A DNA stretch of 64,000 nucleotides from Pseudomonas syringae (GCF_021605415.1 NZ_WKEQ01000013.1:1-64000); one strand, 5' to 3'; positions 9,901-21,986 are shown, numbered from the stretch's first letter. Numbers and translations are program-made. The notes: generated from the letters alone by a model not told the origin.

Positions 9901-10662
9901 TCAGCGATAAAACATCGAATACCCGACCTGCCCCACCGCCTCGTTCAACAACTGCCCGCTCTGCCAGATCGACTTGAATTCCGGCATCCAGCCGCCCAAC
10001 GGCCTTGCATTGTCAGTACCGAGAAATCCTACAGGCGCCGGCACCACATCAAATCCGGCCTGCTGAAAACTCCACACCGCACGCGGCATATGCCAGGACT
10101 GGGTCACCACAACGACACGCTTGATCCCCTGCGGCAACAGCAGGTCGGCAGTGAATTTCGCGTTTTCCCATGTCGTCCGGCTCGCGCCCTCCTGCCAGCG
10201 CACGGTCACGCCAAAATCATCGCGCAGCGAATCCGCCATCAATTTCGCTTCCGTCGGCGGCGTACCGTAATGCAGGCCACCGCTGGTGAGAATGGGCAAA
10301 CCGGACGCCTTCGCCAGCCGCGCTGCGTAGCGCTGCCGCTCCAGCCCTACACCCGTCGGCTGATCCTCTCCCCAGGCCAGATCACCTCTTTCACGCCCCG
10401 ATCCCAACACCACGATCGCATCGGCACGTTGCGCCAGCGTCGCCCATTCTTCCCGGGCCAGCGGCGGTTCACGCTCGAGCGCCTTGGCGCCCCACTGAAC
10501 CACCACCGGCAAGCTCATCAGCCAGAACCCGCCCAGTCCGAGGGCGAAAAGCAGTCCGGCCAAGCGTGGGCGGGAGCGGCGTAGCCACCAGGCCGCCAGC
10601 AACAACAGCAAGAGAATGCCGGGCGGCAATAAAAGTTGTTTTATGAAGTAACGAAAAGGCAT
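9901..10662 (-). CDS. YdcF/ElyC-like DUF218 membrane protein
   Basis: The 253-residue protein has two N-terminal transmembrane helices (about 8-27 and 35-54) and a DUF218 domain beginning ADAIVVLGSGRERGD, with conserved TSGG and VVVVTQSWHMPRAVWSFQQAG segments. DUF218 proteins such as ElyC and SanA are inner-membrane proteins linked to peptidoglycan and enterobacterial common antigen lipid-carrier metabolism in E. coli. The exact substrate here is unknown. It is convergent with lnt. Confidence 0.82.
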   Translation of the reverse strand: MPFRYFIKQLLLPPGILLLLLLAAWWLRRSRPRLAGLLFALGLGGFWLMSLPVVVQWGAKALEREPPLAREEWATLAQRADAIVVLGSGRERGDLAWGEDQPTGVGLERQRYAARLAKASGLPILTSGGLHYGTPPTEAKLMADSLRDDFGVTVRWQEGASRTTWENAKFTADLLLPQGIKRVVVVTQSWHMPRAVWSFQQAGFDVVPAPVGFLGTDNARPLGGWMPEFKSIWQSGQLLNEAVGQVGYSMFYR

Positions 10663-10768
10663 CGGGGCATCTCCAAAATGCCCCGAAGCCTAAATGGGTT
10701 AATGCTGTGCTTCAACAGTAGGTGGGATCCCTTTTTCAAAGGACCCATTTCAATGACCTGCCATGCGC

Positions 10769-11092
10769 TTACTTGGCCTGCAGCGAGCGGGCTTTCTCTA
10801 CTTCTCTGCGCGGCGCCTTGTCCTTGAGCCAGATGACCTTGGCTGAATGTGCTGCGTCGAGTTGCTTCACTGCTTGCGACAAGCATCCCTGCGTTTCACG
10901 TTCGCTACGATCCAGATAGGCCTTGACCAGTTTGAACTCGGCGGGGCTCAAGCCACGCAATTCCAGTTCCAGGGGGCGCTCATCGCGCAGCCGGCCAGCG
11001 GTTTTTGCAGCGTCCAGGGCCACGCCCAGACGATCGATCAACCTCTCGTACAACTCGGGTGTCGTTACATTCTTTTGCCGTGACTCAACCAT
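10769..11092 (-). CDS. Conserved small protein of unknown function
   Basis: The 107-residue soluble protein is predicted to be helical and highly charged (MVESRQKNVTTPELYERLIDR..., LRGLSPAEFKLVKAYLDRSE). The segment LSPAEFKLVKAYLDRS suggests a short helical hairpin. There is no signal peptide or membrane segment. Codon use is like the neighbours and the gene sits in a syntenic position before leuS, so it is probably real. I do not recognise the family. Confidence 0.65.
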   Translation of the reverse strand: MVESRQKNVTTPELYERLIDRLGVALDAAKTAGRLRDERPLELELRGLSPAEFKLVKAYLDRSERETQGCLSQAVKQLDAAHSAKVIWLKDKAPRREVEKARSLQAK

Positions 11093-11231
11093 CCCTCACC
11101 TCATTGAAGATAAGACTCACTCCCCAGTTAGAGCTTAGCCTCGCAGAGCAAACCGGCTGTGCGCCGCGACAAACGGCCCCGCCATGGCTCCCTCGGGATG
11201 TAACCCATAAGCACACCGGCCCCCTGTAGGC

Positions 11232-11296
11232 GTTGCCGAAGGCTGCGATCTGCTGAACTTGAAAAGCCACATCAAAAGATCGCAGCCTGCGGCAAC
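11232..11296. repeat. REP pair in the leuS upstream region
   Basis: GTTGCCGAAGGCTGCGATC at 11232-11250 pairs with 11278-11296 with one mismatch. The gene-free stretch 11093-11460 holds this element and the leuS promoter. I see no T-box-like or leader-peptide structure in the 160 bp before leuS. Confidence 0.75.
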
Positions 11297-11379
11297 TCCC
11301 GCACGGATCGGGGTTGGGCATTGCAATCAGGGTTTCCCTAGGCCAAGCGCGGTCATGTATGCTACGGCGCTTCCTGTAA

Positions 11380-14067
<2,688 letters not shown>

Positions 14068-14154
14068 TTGGATCGGGCGTCAGGCTTGCCTGGCGCCATG
14101 TAAAACCTTCCGGGCCGCATGACCGGCCCACCTGGTTTCAAGGGGAGCAACAAG

Positions 14155-14760
14155 ATGATCAAACGTAATCTGCTGGTGATGGGCCTCGCCGTCCTGTTGA
14201 GCGCCTGCGGTTTCCAGCTGCGCGGCACCGGCACGACTGAACTGACGATCAAGGAGCTCGATCTGAGCGCCCGCGACGCCTACGGTCAGACCGTTGTCCA
14301 ACTGCGTCAGATCCTGGAATCCAGCGGCGTCAAGGTTTATACCGGTGCGCCTTACAAACTGTTCCTGGCCAGCGAGCAGGAAAACCAGCGCATCCTTAGC
14401 TACGCCGGTGCCGGTCGTACGGGTGAGTATCAGGTCAATACTGTCCTGAGCTACGACATTCGCGGCGAGAACAATCTGCTGCTGCTGAGCGACAAGCTCG
14501 AAGTGCAGAAAGTGTTCATTCACGACGGCAACAACCTCGTCGGTTCTGACCAGGAAGCCAACGATGCGCGTCGCGAGTCGCGTACCGAGTTGGTGCAACG
14601 CATGATGCTGCGCCTGCAACAACTGACGCCAGGTCAGCTTGATACCTTGCAGCAAACAGCCAATGCCCGCGCCAAGGCAGAAGCCGATGCGCTCGAAGCG
14701 GCGCAAAAGGCTGAAGCGGAAACTCCGCGTCAGTCGCCGCTCGAAATTCCGCAGCAGTAA
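14155..14760 (+). CDS. lptE: LPS-assembly lipoprotein LptE
   Basis: LptE is the outer-membrane lipoprotein that plugs the LptD barrel and helps insert lipopolysaccharide. The 201-residue precursor has a lipoprotein signal with lipobox LLSACGFQLRG (Cys19 becomes residue 1). The mature N terminus GFQLRGTG is typical of LptE. The last 40 residues are Ala/Glu/Gln-rich, as is common in Pseudomonas homologues. The ATG at 14155 has AAGGGGAGC upstream; an earlier ATG at 14119 is not signal-like. Confidence 0.93.
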   Translation: MIKRNLLVMGLAVLLSACGFQLRGTGTTELTIKELDLSARDAYGQTVVQLRQILESSGVKVYTGAPYKLFLASEQENQRILSYAGAGRTGEYQVNTVLSYDIRGENNLLLLSDKLEVQKVFIHDGNNLVGSDQEANDARRESRTELVQRMMLRLQQLTPGQLDTLQQTANARAKAEADALEAAQKAEAETPRQSPLEIPQQ

Positions 14761-14765
14761 GACGC

Positions 14766-14787
14766 ACGGGGCGCTCAGGCGCCCCGT
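14766..14787 (+). terminator. Hairpin between lptE and holA
   Basis: ACGGGGCGC (14766-14774) pairs perfectly with GCGCCCCGT (14779-14787) around a TCAG loop, 6 bp after the lptE stop. No long T run follows, so it may attenuate rather than end transcription into holA, which starts 12 bp later. Confidence 0.5.
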
Positions 14788-14799
14788 TCGCCCTTTCCT

Positions 14800-15837
14800 A
14801 TGAAGCTCGCTCCCGCCCAACTCGCTAAACACCTGCAAGGCGCACTGGCGCCGGTCTACATCATCAGCGGCGATGACCCGCTGCTGTGCCAGGAAGCCGC
14901 CGACGCCATTCGCAGCGCTGCGCGTCAGCAAGGTTTTGATGAACGTCAGGTTTTCGCCGCCGATGCCAGTTTCGACTGGGGCACGCTGCTGCTGGCCGGT
15001 GCCAGCATGTCGCTGTTCGCCGAAAAGCGCCTGCTGGAACTGCGCTTGCCGTCCGGTAAACCCGGCGACAAAGGCGCTGCCGCACTGATCGAATATTGCT
15101 CACGTCCCGCCGAAGATACGCTGCTGCTCATCAGCCTGCCCAAGCTCGATGGCAGTGCGCAAAAAACCAAGTGGGGCAAGGCTCTGGTTGAAGGCCAGCA
15201 GACTCAGTTCGTGCAAATCTGGCCGGTGGATGCCAATCAGTTGCCGAGCTGGATCCGCCAACGGCTGTCACAGGCCGGACTGGCGGCGACGCAGGACGCG
15301 GTCGAACTGATTGCGGCGCGCGTGGAAGGCAACTTGCTCGCAGCGGCGCAGGAAATCGAAAAGCTCAAGCTGATGGCTGACGACGGGCAAATCACCGTCG
15401 AAACCGTGCAGGCCGCCGTGGCCGACAGCGCGCGTTTTGACGTATTTGGTCTGACCGACGCCATCCTCAACGGCGAAGCCGCCCACGCGCTGCGCATGCT
15501 TGAAGGCTTGCGCGGCGAAGGCGTCGAACCGCCGGTGATCCTGTGGGCTCTGGCTCGGGAACTGCGCTTGTTGGCGAATATTTCGCTGCAGTACAGCCAG
15601 GGCACGCCGCTGGACAAAGCGTTCAGTCAGGCTCGTCCGCCGGTCTGGGACAAGCGCAAGCCGCTGGTGAGCAAAGCCTTGCAACGCTACTCGGCGCAAC
15701 GCTGGGCGCAGTTGCTGCTCGAAGCTCAGCGCATCGATGCGCAAATCAAGGGCCAGGCGGCGGGTTCGCCGTGGATGAGCCTGAGTCGATTGTCGTTGTT
15801 GATGGCCGGTCAGCGCATTTCACTTCCCGCCGAATAA
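14800..15837 (+). CDS. holA: DNA polymerase III subunit delta
   Basis: HolA is the wrench subunit of the clamp loader that opens the beta sliding clamp. The 345-residue protein matches family length and shows the N-terminal motif VYIISGDDPLLCQEA, the LLISLPKLDGSAQKTKW segment of the AAA+-like fold, and the C-terminal collar domain (RLSLLMAGQ at the end). It lies in the conserved leuS-lptE-holA order. Confidence 0.95.
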   Translation: MKLAPAQLAKHLQGALAPVYIISGDDPLLCQEAADAIRSAARQQGFDERQVFAADASFDWGTLLLAGASMSLFAEKRLLELRLPSGKPGDKGAAALIEYCSRPAEDTLLLISLPKLDGSAQKTKWGKALVEGQQTQFVQIWPVDANQLPSWIRQRLSQAGLAATQDAVELIAARVEGNLLAAAQEIEKLKLMADDGQITVETVQAAVADSARFDVFGLTDAILNGEAAHALRMLEGLRGEGVEPPVILWALARELRLLANISLQYSQGTPLDKAFSQARPPVWDKRKPLVSKALQRYSAQRWAQLLLEAQRIDAQIKGQAAGSPWMSLSRLSLLMAGQRISLPAE

Positions 15838-15912
15838 GATCAAAAGATCGCAGCCTGCGGCAGCTCCTATACAGACCCTGTAGGAACTGCGGCACGCTGC
15901 GATCTTTTGATC
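15838..15912. repeat. REP pair after holA
   Basis: A perfect 17-nt inverted repeat (15838-15854 against 15896-15912) of the GATCGCAGCCTGCGGCAGCTCC family starts immediately at the holA stop and is followed by TTTTCTTCC. It could end the leuS-lptE-holA transcript. Confidence 0.75.
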
Positions 15913-16013
15913 TTTTCTTCCTACACGTCACGCCTGCATTTGCACTATGGACAAGCGCACGACTTCGGCCGATGATTTCCCCCGCAAAATCCACCCAATC
16001 AAGAGAATCCCTC

Positions 16014-16178
16014 ATGAGCAAAAAGCCATCAAAACATGGCCCCAACAAGGCCAAATCCATCATCGCCCAACCCCTGTTCCGCAGCCGCCAGGAACGGCCC
16101 ACCAAGGGCAAAGGCAGCTACCGCCGCGAAGCCTTCCAGTCTGACAACTGGGAGGCTTCTTACTTTCTGGCGGCTTAA
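16014..16178 (+). CDS. arfA: Alternative ribosome-rescue factor ArfA
   Basis: The 54-residue basic protein contains [20 protein letters not shown] and NWEAS, which align with the E. coli ArfA core (PLFRQR..KKGKGSYMR and GNWEAS). ArfA recruits release factor 2 to ribosomes stalled on mRNAs without a stop codon, as a backup to tmRNA. The ATG at 16014 has AAGAG eight bases upstream. The protein lacks the hydrophobic C-terminal tail of full-length E. coli ArfA. The coding sequence itself contains a strong hairpin (16128-16159), the hallmark of arfA autoregulation: the mRNA is cut or terminated inside the gene and tmRNA then removes the product unless tmRNA is limiting. Confidence 0.88.
   Translation: MSKKPSKHGPNKAKSIIAQPLFRSRQERPTKGKGSYRREAFQSDNWEASYFLAA
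16128..16159 (+). promoter_or_regulatory. Hairpin inside arfA (RNase III site and/or intrinsic terminator)
   Basis: GAAGCCTTCCAGT (16128-16140) pairs with ACTGGGAGGCTTC (16147-16159) over 13 bp with one wobble and a 6-base loop, within codons 39-49 of arfA. It is followed by TTACTTT. In E. coli the equivalent arfA hairpin is an RNase III site and terminator that yields stop-less mRNA. Confidence 0.8.
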
Positions 16179-16239
16179 AGCAGAACCCCCCTTCGACATG
16201 TTAAGGTCTGCACCTGATTCGTATCCTCTGGACCTGTGC

Positions 16240-17562
16240 ATGCCCCTTCGTCTTTCCCATCGTTGGCCCGTTCGCCAACTGATCGCTGCTTCCAGCTTCG
16301 TACTGCTTGTCGCCTGCGCGGAAAAACCCACCGCTGCCGACGCTCAACCGCTGCAAACCGCCCCCGTCTCTACAGCCCCGGCAATCATTCCGCCAGTGGT
16401 GCCGACCGGGGACAACCTGGATATCCAGCCAACCCAGACCTTCGCCGAATGGCAGGCGGGTTTTCGCAAGGATGCCCTGACCGCCGGGATTCGCGCCGAT
16501 CTGTTTGATCAAGCATTCGCCGATGTCAGCTTCGATGCCAGCGTAATCCGCGCCGACCGCAGCCAGCCGGAATTCTCGCGCCCGGTGTGGGAATACCTCA
16601 ATGGCGCCCTCTCACCGCTGCGGGCGCGCAAGGGCCAGGCGTTGATCGGCCAGTATTCCGACATTTTGCAAAGCATCGAGCAGCGTTACGGCGTTGATCG
16701 TCAGGCACTGGTGTCGGTGTGGGGCATGGAGAGCAACTTCGGCCAGTTCCAGGGCAGCAAGTCGGTGATCAATTCGCTGGCGACCCTCGCTTATGAAGGA
16801 CGCCGCCCGGGTTTTGCTCACGCGCAATTGATCGCCGCTTTGCAGATCCTGCAACAGGGCGACATCACGCCGGACAAGATGCTCGGTTCCTGGGCCGGCG
16901 CCATGGGCCAGACCCAGTTCATCCCGACCACCTACAACACCCACGCCGTCGATTTTGACGGCGATGGCCGGCGCGACATCTGGGGCAGCCCTGCCGACGC
17001 CCTGGCCTCGACGGCGCACTACCTGCAGAGCTCCGGCTGGCAGCGCGGTCAGCCGTGGGGTTTCGAGGTGGTGTTGCCAGGCAGCTTCAACTACGTGCTG
17101 GCTGATGGCGTGATCCGCAAAACCGTCAACGAGTGGCGTCAGTTGGGCGTGAACTTGCCCAATGGCGCGCAGGTACCGGCCGGATCCGAACAGCTGTCCG
17201 CTGCACTGCTGCTGCCGGCCGGTTATCGCGGCCCCGCGTTCCTGGTGCTGGACAACTTCCGGGCGATCCTCAAGTACAACAATTCATCGTCTTATGCGCT
17301 GGCGGTGAGTCTGTTGTCCGAACGTTTCAGTGGCGGTGGTTTGATCAACGGCACCTGGCCGAAAGATGATATGCCGTTGAGCCGCACCGAACGGATCGAA
17401 CTGCAAAACCTGCTAAGCGCGCGCAATTACGATGCGGGCGCGGCTGACGGGATTATTGGTGCGAATACCCGCAAAGCGATTCGCAGTGCACAGCAATCGC
17501 TTGGCTGGCCGGCGGATGGCTACCCCACGCACAAGCTGCTTGAGAGTTTGCGTTCGCAGTAA
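16240..17562 (+). CDS. Lytic murein transglycosylase (MltB/SltB family) with peptidoglycan-binding domain
   Basis: The 440-residue lipoprotein precursor has a signal with lipobox LLVACA (Cys26) and an SLT_2 transglycosylase domain (about 75-370). The catalytic glutamate is in [12 protein letters not shown], with [13 protein letters not shown] and [13 protein letters not shown] as further family motifs. A C-terminal PG_binding_1 domain lies at about 380-437 ([23 protein letters not shown]). The enzyme cleaves MurNAc-GlcNAc bonds with 1,6-anhydro product. The start is the ATG just before the signal peptide; a much longer reading from 16036 overlaps arfA and is not credible. It resembles the SltB3 type of P. 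aeruginosa. Confidence 0.9.
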   Translation: MPLRLSHRWPVRQLIAASSFVLLVACAEKPTAADAQPLQTAPVSTAPAIIPPVVPTGDNLDIQPTQTFAEWQAGFRKDALTAGIRADLFDQAFADVSFDASVIRADRSQPEFSRPVWEYLNGALSPLRARKGQALIGQYSDILQSIEQRYGVDRQALVSVWGMESNFGQFQGSKSVINSLATLAYEGRRPGFAHAQLIAALQILQQGDITPDKMLGSWAGAMGQTQFIPTTYNTHAVDFDGDGRRDIWGSPADALASTAHYLQSSGWQRGQPWGFEVVLPGSFNYVLADGVIRKTVNEWRQLGVNLPNGAQVPAGSEQLSAALLLPAGYRGPAFLVLDNFRAILKYNNSSSYALAVSLLSERFSGGGLINGTWPKDDMPLSRTERIELQNLLSARNYDAGAADGIIGANTRKAIRSAQQSLGWPADGYPTHKLLESLRSQ

Positions 17563-17564
17563 AG

Positions 17565-17648
17565 CATCGCGAGCAGGCTCGCTCCCTAAGTTGACCGAGT
17601 TCCTTCATGAAAACACGGTCAAATGCGGGAGCGAGCCTGCTCGCGATG
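17565..17648. repeat. REP pair, GCGAGCAGGCTCGC type
   Basis: A perfect 22-nt inverted repeat (17565-17586 against 17627-17648) starts 2 bp after the transglycosylase stop and lies between convergent genes. Confidence 0.85.
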
Positions 17649-17671
17649 ATTGATTAACTGGCGACGAATAT

Positions 17672-18622
17672 TTAGCGCCTGATCACCACATCCTGCTCCA
17701 GCATCAACTCCTTCTTCCCCGAATCCAGCCGTACCAGCGCGCCCATCGGTAACGTCAGGTTCGGATCGCAATGCCCACTGCGCCAGCCGGACAGCACCGG
17801 AACCCGCAACGGGGCGAAGGTCTGCTTGAGCAAGCGGTTCAGCGCCTCGCCGTCCACCCCTGCCACGTCCCCGACCAACACCCCGCGCAGCTTGTGCAAC
17901 ACACCGGCCAGGCGCAGTTGCGTCAGGAAGCGGTCGATGCGGTACAGCGGCTCGTTGATGTCCTCAATAAAGAGGATGACGCCTTCGGCATCGATCTCGA
18001 ACCGAGTCCCCATCACGGCTGAAATCATCGCCAGGTTGCCGCCGAGCAGACGCCCATGAGCAATTCCTGGTTCAACCGTGGTCAGCGGATGCGCCGCCGG
18101 ATGACTGATCACACTGCCGGCTTTCAGCTGCCCGCGCAGCATGGCGAAAAACGAAGTCACTGTCGGCGGCTCCTTGTCGCCGAGCAAGTCGGCATTGAGC
18201 AGCGGCCCGTGAAAGGTCACGAACCCGGCATAGCGGCTGATCGCCAAGTGCAACGCCGTGATGTCGCTGTAGCCGATGAACGGCTTGGCATGGCGATTCA
18301 GCAGGTCGAAATCGATCTGGTCGAGCAAACGAGGCGTACCGTAACCGCCGCGAAGGCAGATGATTGCATCCACTTGCGGATCGGCGAACGCCGCGTGCAG
18401 ATCATTGAGCCGCACCTCGTCGCTGCCGGCCAGATAGCCTTCCTTCTCATACACACCGGGAAACACACGCAACTCATGGCCTCGTGCGCGCATCCACTGC
18501 ACGGCCTTATCGGTATCGAGCGCAGCGGGGCCAGCAGGCGCGATGACGCCGATCAGCCCCTCGGAGGGCAGCGCCGGCACGGGCCGGTGAGGAATAAGCG
18601 TGTGGGTCGGTCGAACGGTCAT
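17672..18622 (-). CDS. ldcA: Muramoyltetrapeptide (LD-) carboxypeptidase LdcA
   Basis: LdcA removes the terminal D-Ala from murein tetrapeptides in the cytosol during peptidoglycan recycling. The 316-residue S66-family serine peptidase shows GVIAPAGP at the N terminus, RGGYGTPRLLDQIDF, the nucleophile serine in FIGYSDITAL, and the Glu and His region around FIEDINEPLYRIDR and SGWRSGHCDPN. The start at 18622 has GGGAG eight bases upstream. A longer frame to 18700 lacks a better site. Its neighbourhood of cell-wall hydrolases fits the recycling role. Confidence 0.92.
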   Translation of the reverse strand: MTVRPTHTLIPHRPVPALPSEGLIGVIAPAGPAALDTDKAVQWMRARGHELRVFPGVYEKEGYLAGSDEVRLNDLHAAFADPQVDAIICLRGGYGTPRLLDQIDFDLLNRHAKPFIGYSDITALHLAISRYAGFVTFHGPLLNADLLGDKEPPTVTSFFAMLRGQLKAGSVISHPAAHPLTTVEPGIAHGRLLGGNLAMISAVMGTRFEIDAEGVILFIEDINEPLYRIDRFLTQLRLAGVLHKLRGVLVGDVAGVDGEALNRLLKQTFAPLRVPVLSGWRSGHCDPNLTLPMGALVRLDSGKKELMLEQDVVIRR

Positions 18623-18737
18623 CCATGAATCTCCCTGCGAAAGTCTTGCGCACACAGTAGTCAGGAACGGGAACAAACAAAAGAGGGGCAGCGCCCTCAC
18701 CGCTTGCGGGAAAAGGTGATGCCGCCTGTAGGCCAGA

Positions 18738-18777
18738 CAAAAAAATACCCGCCGGGCATTGAAGCCTCGGCGGGCAT
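18738..18777 (-). terminator. Rho-independent terminator of the lipA transcript
   Basis: On the minus strand, a 10-bp GC-rich stem (forward ATACCCGCCG 18745-18754 against CGGCGGGCAT 18768-18777, one wobble) is followed by a run of seven T residues (forward A run from 18738), 20 bp after the lipA stop. Confidence 0.85.
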
Positions 18778-18796
18778 TTCTTGGTTCAGCGCCGGA

Positions 18797-19819
18797 TCAG
18801 GAACCGAGCAGCTCGGCCTTGACCAGTTTCGCCTGCTCGTCGGCGTGGTACGACGAACGCACCAGCGGGCCGGACGCCACGTTCTTGAAGCCCATCTTGT
18901 AACCTTCCTCGGCGAACCAGGCGAAGGTGTCCGGATGCACGAAACGCTGCACCGGCAAATGGCTGCGGGACGGTTGCAGGTACTGGCCCAGGGTCAGCAT
19001 GTCGATGTCGTGCTCGCGCATGCGTTTCATGACTTCGATGACTTCTTCATCGGTCTCGCCCAGACCCAGCATCAGGCCGGACTTGGTCGGAATGTGCGGC
19101 ATCATCTGCTTGAAGCGTTGCAGCAGGGTCAGCGACCACTGGTAATCCGAACCCGGACGCGCAGCCTTGTACAGGCGCGGCACGGTTTCCAGGTTGTGGT
19201 TGAACACATCCGGCGGCTCGGCAGCGGTGATTTCCAGGGCGACGTCCATGCGGCCACGGTAGTCCGGGACCAGGGTTTCCAACTGCACGTTCGGCGACAG
19301 CTTGCGGATCTCGCGGATGCAGTCGGCAAAGTGCTGGGCACCGCCGTCGCGCAGATCGTCGCGGTCAACCGAGGTGATCACTACGTACTTGAGTTTGAGG
19401 TCGGCGATGGCGATGGCCAGGCTTTCCGGTTCATTGACATCCAGTGGCTTCGGACGACCGTGGCCGACGTCGCAGAACGGGCAACGACGGGTGCAGATGT
19501 CCCCCATGATCATGAATGTCGCGGTGCCGCCGGAGAAGCACTCGCCCAGGTTCGGGCAGGACGCCTCTTCGCAGACGCTGTGCAGCTTGTGCTTGCGCAG
19601 CAGGCTCTTGATACGGTCGACTTCCGGCGATACCGGGATGCGCACCCGGATCCAGTCGGGCTTCTTCGGCAGTTCGGTGGTCGGAATGATCTTCACCGGG
19701 ATGCGTGCAACCTTCTCGGCGCCGCGCAGCTTGACGCCGGCTTCAACCTTGGGACGCGGGGCCGGGCGCTCGGTCACGTCGAGCGTCGGGATCATGGTTT
19801 GCACTGCATCAGTAGTCAT
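18797..19819 (-). CDS. lipA: Lipoyl synthase
   Basis: LipA is a radical-SAM enzyme that inserts two sulfurs into protein-bound octanoyl groups to make lipoyl cofactors for pyruvate and 2-oxoglutarate dehydrogenases. The 340-residue protein has the auxiliary-cluster cysteines in [12 protein letters not shown] and the radical-SAM triad in CTRRCPFC, plus the C-terminal RSSYHAD serine ligand motif. The start at 19819 gives MTTDAVQTM. It begins 1 bp after the lipB stop, so lipB and lipA are co-transcribed. Confidence 0.97.
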   Translation of the reverse strand: MTTDAVQTMIPTLDVTERPAPRPKVEAGVKLRGAEKVARIPVKIIPTTELPKKPDWIRVRIPVSPEVDRIKSLLRKHKLHSVCEEASCPNLGECFSGGTATFMIMGDICTRRCPFCDVGHGRPKPLDVNEPESLAIAIADLKLKYVVITSVDRDDLRDGGAQHFADCIREIRKLSPNVQLETLVPDYRGRMDVALEITAAEPPDVFNHNLETVPRLYKAARPGSDYQWSLTLLQRFKQMMPHIPTKSGLMLGLGETDEEVIEVMKRMREHDIDMLTLGQYLQPSRSHLPVQRFVHPDTFAWFAEEGYKMGFKNVASGPLVRSSYHADEQAKLVKAELLGS

Positions 19820-19820
19820 A

Positions 19821-20468
19821 TCAGTCGATTCCGCCCGTGAGGGTCGTCTGCTCAGCATAGTCGAGGTGTTTGACGAGCTGCGCGCGCAGCCGGGCACTTA
19901 CCTCGGCAAATTCAATCGATCCTGCATGCTCGCTTAGCTGGGTCATCGCCAGCCCGGCATAGCCGCAGGGATTAATCCGTCGAAACGGTTCCAGGTTCAT
20001 ATCCACGTTCAGGGCCAGGCCATGAAAGGAACAACCGTGGCGAATGCGCAAACCCAGAGAAGCGATTTTTGCGCCATTGACGTAGACGCCGGGGGCGTCA
20101 GGCTTGGCCGCTGCGGTCACTCCGTAGCTGGCCAGCAATTCGATCAGGCATGTTTCCATGCGGCTGACCAGGTCACGCACGCCGAAACCCAGCTTGCGCA
20201 CGTCCAGCAACAGGTAGGCGACCAACTGGCCAGGACCGTGATACGTCACTTGCCCGCCCCGGTCGACCTGAACCACTGGAATATCACCCGGCAGCAACAG
20301 ATGCTCGGCTTTGCCGGCCTGCCCCTGGGTGAATACCGGCGGATGCTCCACCAGCCAGATTTCGTCGGCGGCATCGCTGCCGCGTTCGTTGGTAAAACGT
20401 TGCATCGCGTGCCAGACCGGCTCGTAAGCCATCTGGCCGAGCTCGCGAAAGCCCAGCACGCCAGGCAT
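19821..20468 (-). CDS. lipB: Octanoyl-ACP:protein N-octanoyltransferase
   Basis: LipB moves octanoate from acyl carrier protein to lipoyl domains, the step before LipA. The 215-residue protein has the family motifs [16 protein letters not shown] (about 75) and SFHGLALNV, with the catalytic Lys in [10 protein letters not shown] and the catalytic Cys in [10 protein letters not shown]. The ATG at 20468 overlaps the ybeD stop as TGATG, indicating translational coupling. A GTG one codon upstream is a less likely start. Confidence 0.96.
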   Translation of the reverse strand: MPGVLGFRELGQMAYEPVWHAMQRFTNERGSDAADEIWLVEHPPVFTQGQAGKAEHLLLPGDIPVVQVDRGGQVTYHGPGQLVAYLLLDVRKLGFGVRDLVSRMETCLIELLASYGVTAAAKPDAPGVYVNGAKIASLGLRIRHGCSFHGLALNVDMNLEPFRRINPCGYAGLAMTQLSEHAGSIEFAEVSARLRAQLVKHLDYAEQTTLTGGID

Positions 20469-20743
20469 CACAACACCATGTGCACGAAACCGGTGGCGCG
20501 CAGTTCGCTGTTGATGTCGTACAACTGCTCTTGACCGGTCGCGACGATGTGCAACTGAATCGTGGTGTATTTACCGTTGGTGCTCTGACGTTCGTCGACG
20601 CGCTCATCGTTGATGGTCGCGTGTTTCTTGACGATGTCGATGATCTTGTCCTTGTTGCCAACTCCGGTATCGCTGATCACCTTAACGGGATAATCCGTCA
20701 CCGGGAATTCGATCTTTGGCGCCTTTACTTCGGTATCGGTCAT
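20468..20743 (-). CDS. ybeD: YbeD/DUF493 family protein
   Basis: The 91-residue small alpha/beta protein contains [14 protein letters not shown] at the N terminus and ends [17 protein letters not shown], as in E. coli YbeD. The fold resembles ACT-like regulatory domains and the gene is almost always beside lipB, but a biochemical role is not settled. An in-frame upstream ATG at 20794 would add 17 basic residues. The 20743 start ([14 protein letters not shown]) matches the family. Confidence 0.93.
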   Translation of the reverse strand: MTDTEVKAPKIEFPVTDYPVKVISDTGVGNKDKIIDIVKKHATINDERVDERQSTNGKYTTIQLHIVATGQEQLYDINSELRATGFVHMVL

Positions 20744-20780
20744 GGCGTAACGGCCTCGTAAGCGCAAGCCGTGATAACAC

Positions 20781-20815
20781 GCATGGCCCCGCACCGGATC
20801 GGTGCGGGGCCATGC
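20781..20815 (-). terminator. Strong hairpin between dacC and ybeD
   Basis: A perfect 15-bp stem (20781-20795 against 20801-20815; GCATGGCCCCGCACC) with a 5-base loop lies 14 bp after the dacC stop. No T run is seen on the minus strand, so it may act as a partial terminator or 3'-end stabiliser that separates dacC from ybeD-lipB-lipA. Confidence 0.6.
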
Positions 20816-20828
20816 AGGTCAACACAAA

Positions 20829-21986
20829 TCAGTTGAACAAGCCGTAGAAGAATAGACGGATGCTATCCCACATGCGACGGAAGATACCACCCTCCTCGAC
20901 ACCATCCAGAGCGATCAGGTCGGCGCTGTGCACGACTTTATCGTCCAGTTTGACTTCGACTTTACCGATCACGTCGCCCTTGGCGATTGGCGCGATCAGT
21001 TGCGGGTTCATGGTCATGCTGGCGGCAAGCTTCTTCAACTGGCCCTTTGGCAGGGTCATGGTCAGGTCTTCAGCCAGGCCGGCCTTGACTTGATTGGTGG
21101 TGCCTTTCCAGACCGGCGCTTGCGCCAGCTCAGTGCCCTTCTGATAGAAGGTCTGGGTTTCGAAGAAACGGAAACCGTAGGTCAGCAGCTTCTGGGTTTC
21201 AGCGGCACGGGCCACTTCGCTGTTGGTGCCAAACACCACGGCGATCAGGCGCTGGCCATCACGTACAGCCGAAGACACCATGCAATAACCGGCTTCTTCG
21301 GTGTGACCGGTTTTCAGACCGTCGACGGTCTTGTCACGCCACAGCAGCAGGTTGCGGTTAGGTTGCTTGATGCCGTTCCAGAAGAACTCTTTCTGCGAGT
21401 AAATCGCGTAGTGAGCCGGGTCTTCGTGGATGATCGCACGGGCCAGGATCGCCATGTCGTGAGCCGACGAGTAGTGCTCAGGGTTTGGCAGACCGGTCGG
21501 GTTCATGAAGTGGGTATTGGTCATGCCCAGTTCGGTGACCGTCTTGTTCATCAGGTCGGCAAAGGCGTCTTCGCTGCCGGCGATGTGCTCGGACAGCGCG
21601 ACGCTGGCGTCGTTGCCGGACTGGATGATGATGCCGTGCAGCAGATCGCTGACGGTCACTTGCGAACCGACTTTGATGAACATCCGCGAACCGCCGGTGC
21701 GCCAGGCGTTTTCGCTGACGGTCACAGGGTCATTCTCGCCGATCTGGCCACGACGGATTTCCAGCGTCGCAATGTACGCGGTCATCAATTTGGTCAGGCT
21801 GGCCGGTGGCAAGCGCTGATCACCGTTGTTCTCCACCAGCACGTTGCCGCTGCTGGCGTCCATGAGTACATAGGATTTGGCGGCCAGTTGTGGTGCCGCT
21901 GGCATCATCTCGGCCGCGAACGCGGCAGGCGAGAGGAGCAGCGGAACTAGCAGGAATAGTCGTTTGGCAAAGGTAGTGATGTTCAT
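20829..21986 (-). CDS. dacC: D-alanyl-D-alanine carboxypeptidase (PBP5/6 type)
   Basis: This low-molecular-weight PBP trims the terminal D-Ala of peptidoglycan pentapeptides at the outer face of the inner membrane. The 385-residue precursor has a Sec signal (about 1-25), then the three active-site motifs of the S11 family: SxxK at Ser63-Lys66 (SLTK), SGN in IIQSGNDASV, and KTG in DGLKTGHTEEAG. A PBP5_C beta domain and a C-terminal amphipathic anchor (MWDSIRLFFYGLFN) follow. It heads away from rlpA with a 190-bp gap. Its position with rlpA, sltB, rodA and mrdA places it in the lateral-wall synthesis cluster. Confidence 0.95.
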   Translation of the reverse strand: MNITTFAKRLFLLVPLLLSPAAFAAEMMPAAPQLAAKSYVLMDASSGNVLVENNGDQRLPPASLTKLMTAYIATLEIRRGQIGENDPVTVSENAWRTGGSRMFIKVGSQVTVSDLLHGIIIQSGNDASVALSEHIAGSEDAFADLMNKTVTELGMTNTHFMNPTGLPNPEHYSSAHDMAILARAIIHEDPAHYAIYSQKEFFWNGIKQPNRNLLLWRDKTVDGLKTGHTEEAGYCMVSSAVRDGQRLIAVVFGTNSEVARAAETQKLLTYGFRFFETQTFYQKGTELAQAPVWKGTTNQVKAGLAEDLTMTLPKGQLKKLAASMTMNPQLIAPIAKGDVIGKVEVKLDDKVVHSADLIALDGVEEGGIFRRMWDSIRLFFYGLFN

